From Geoalkalibacter ferrihydriticus DSM 17813 (lineage in GTDB: Bacteria; Desulfobacterota; Desulfuromonadia; Desulfuromonadales; Geoalkalibacteraceae): a DNA stretch of 64,000 bases. The DNA lies in assembly GCF_000820505.1 (NCBI RefSeq), contig NZ_JWJD01000004.1, positions 190,955-254,954 on the forward strand, given 5' to 3'. Position 1 is the stretch's first letter, and every line of letters begins with the position of its first letter. Both the position numbers and the translations under genes were made by a program. The notes below the pieces were generated by a model, which saw nothing but the letters and a program-made list of their open reading frames with translations, was not told the origin of the DNA and did not search any database. Positions 59,094 to 64,000 of this stretch are shown piece by piece.

Positions 59094-59384
59094 ATGATGG
59101 TGCTTGTCAGTTACGATGTGGCAACCTCTGATCGCGCCGGCGCCAAACGCTTGCGCAAGTTGGCAAAAATTTGCACCAATCACGGGCAACGCGTCCAGTA
59201 CTCGGTCTTTGAATGCCTTGTAGATCCAGCACAATGGGTGGCGATGCGCCAGCAATTGATCAATGTCATCGACGAATCCCAGGATAGCTTGCGATTTTAT
59301 TTTCTAGGGGCGGGATGGCGAAGGAAGATTGAACACATAGGCGCAAAGGAGGCTATCGACCAGGAAGGACCTTTAATCCTTTAG
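59094..59384 (+). CDS. cas2: Cas2 (type I-C)
   Basis: The 96-residue ferredoxin-fold protein bridges two Cas1 dimers in the acquisition complex. VLVSYDVATSDRAGAKRLRK has the conserved Asp, followed by HGQRVQYSVFECLVDPAQW and SLRFYFLGAGWRRKIEHIG. ATG 59094 and 59097 are both possible. It is the last cas gene; the leader starts right after the stop. Confidence 0.95.
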   Translation: MMVLVSYDVATSDRAGAKRLRKLAKICTNHGQRVQYSVFECLVDPAQWVAMRQQLINVIDESQDSLRFYFLGAGWRRKIEHIGAKEAIDQEGPLIL

Positions 59385-59548
59385 CGAACCCCAAGGGATG
59401 GTTGAAGCCCAGGGAGGTTCGCGCGGCCGATTTATAGGCGTTTTTTCGAGAATCTGGTGAGGATATAAGCATTTTGATTGTACGGGAGGATAAGGTTCGC
59501 GAATATCGGAAAAAAAATAGATAAAAATTAAAGACTTAGTGAACCACA
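59385..59548 (+). promoter_or_regulatory. CRISPR leader
   Basis: 164 bases between cas2 and the first repeat, AT-rich in the second half. GCGAACC (59384-59390, touching the cas2 stop) and GGTTCGC (59416-59422) form an inverted repeat; a third GGTTCGC lies at 59494-59500. New spacers are expected to enter at 59548/59549. The pre-crRNA promoter should lie here, but I could not fix its boxes. Confidence 0.75.

Positions 59549-64000
<4,452 letters not shown>

Overview
The window is high-GC, gene-dense chromosomal DNA that reads like an anaerobic or microaerophilic, metal-reducing member of the Desulfuromonadia (Geobacter, Geoalkalibacter or Desulfuromonas relatives). The evidence is a multiheme c-type cytochrome behind a GEMM-family (c-di-GMP/cGAMP) riboswitch, class III ribonucleotide reductase, a 2-hydroxyacyl-CoA dehydratase with its activase, the complete cobalt-early (anaerobic) cobalamin route, NikR and ECF metal transporters, and a cbb3-type oxidase for low oxygen. 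The genus is inferred from gene content only.

Layout. 1-6140: end of a dehydratase operon, a diheme protein, a parvulin isomerase, a promoter-riboswitch-terminator leader, an octaheme cytochrome and a secreted subtilisin-like protease. 6150-6283: an imperfect palindrome resembling a MITE. 6441-10004: nikR (minus strand), then nrdD, a separately encoded glycyl-radical domain, and nrdG. 10059-14339: a nickel-type ECF transporter operon behind a promoter and a probable NikR operator, ending in a fused double ATPase with a histidine-rich tail. 14368-14525: a promoter and terminator around a candidate small RNA. 14631-17851: PEP carboxylase and a small unknown gene, both minus strand. 18131-25906: ccoNOQP and ccoG(H)IS plus a DsbD_2/SafE-like membrane protein, with heme domains arranged unusually between CcoO and CcoP. 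25893-29791 (minus): an SDR protein, a REC-GGDEF regulator, TrmJ, ferritin and a secreted unknown protein. 30208-30804: engB.

30817-49116 is one long cobalamin regulon led by a promoter, a cobalamin riboswitch and a terminator: cobO, cobU, cobT, cobS, cobC, cbiA, cbiX, cbiC, the cobalt transporter cbiMNQO, cbiD, a cbiE-cbiT fusion, cbiL, cbiF, cbiG, a cbiH-cbiP fusion, cbiB and cobD. Many genes overlap by 4 to 16 bases. CbiJ (precorrin-6A reductase) is not seen.

49130-50497 holds a REP-like scrap and two minus-strand genes. 50642-64000 is a type I-C CRISPR-Cas locus: promoter, a 39-codon ORF, cas3, cas5, cas8c, cas7, an unusual HEAT-repeat/zinc-finger/PD-(D/E)XK-like nuclease gene, cas4, cas1, cas2, leader, and an array of 68 repeats (the last cut by the window edge) with 67 spacers. 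The nuclease-like gene inside the cas operon is the best candidate for an undescribed component. One spacer occurs twice with different lengths, which suggests two independent acquisitions from the same target.
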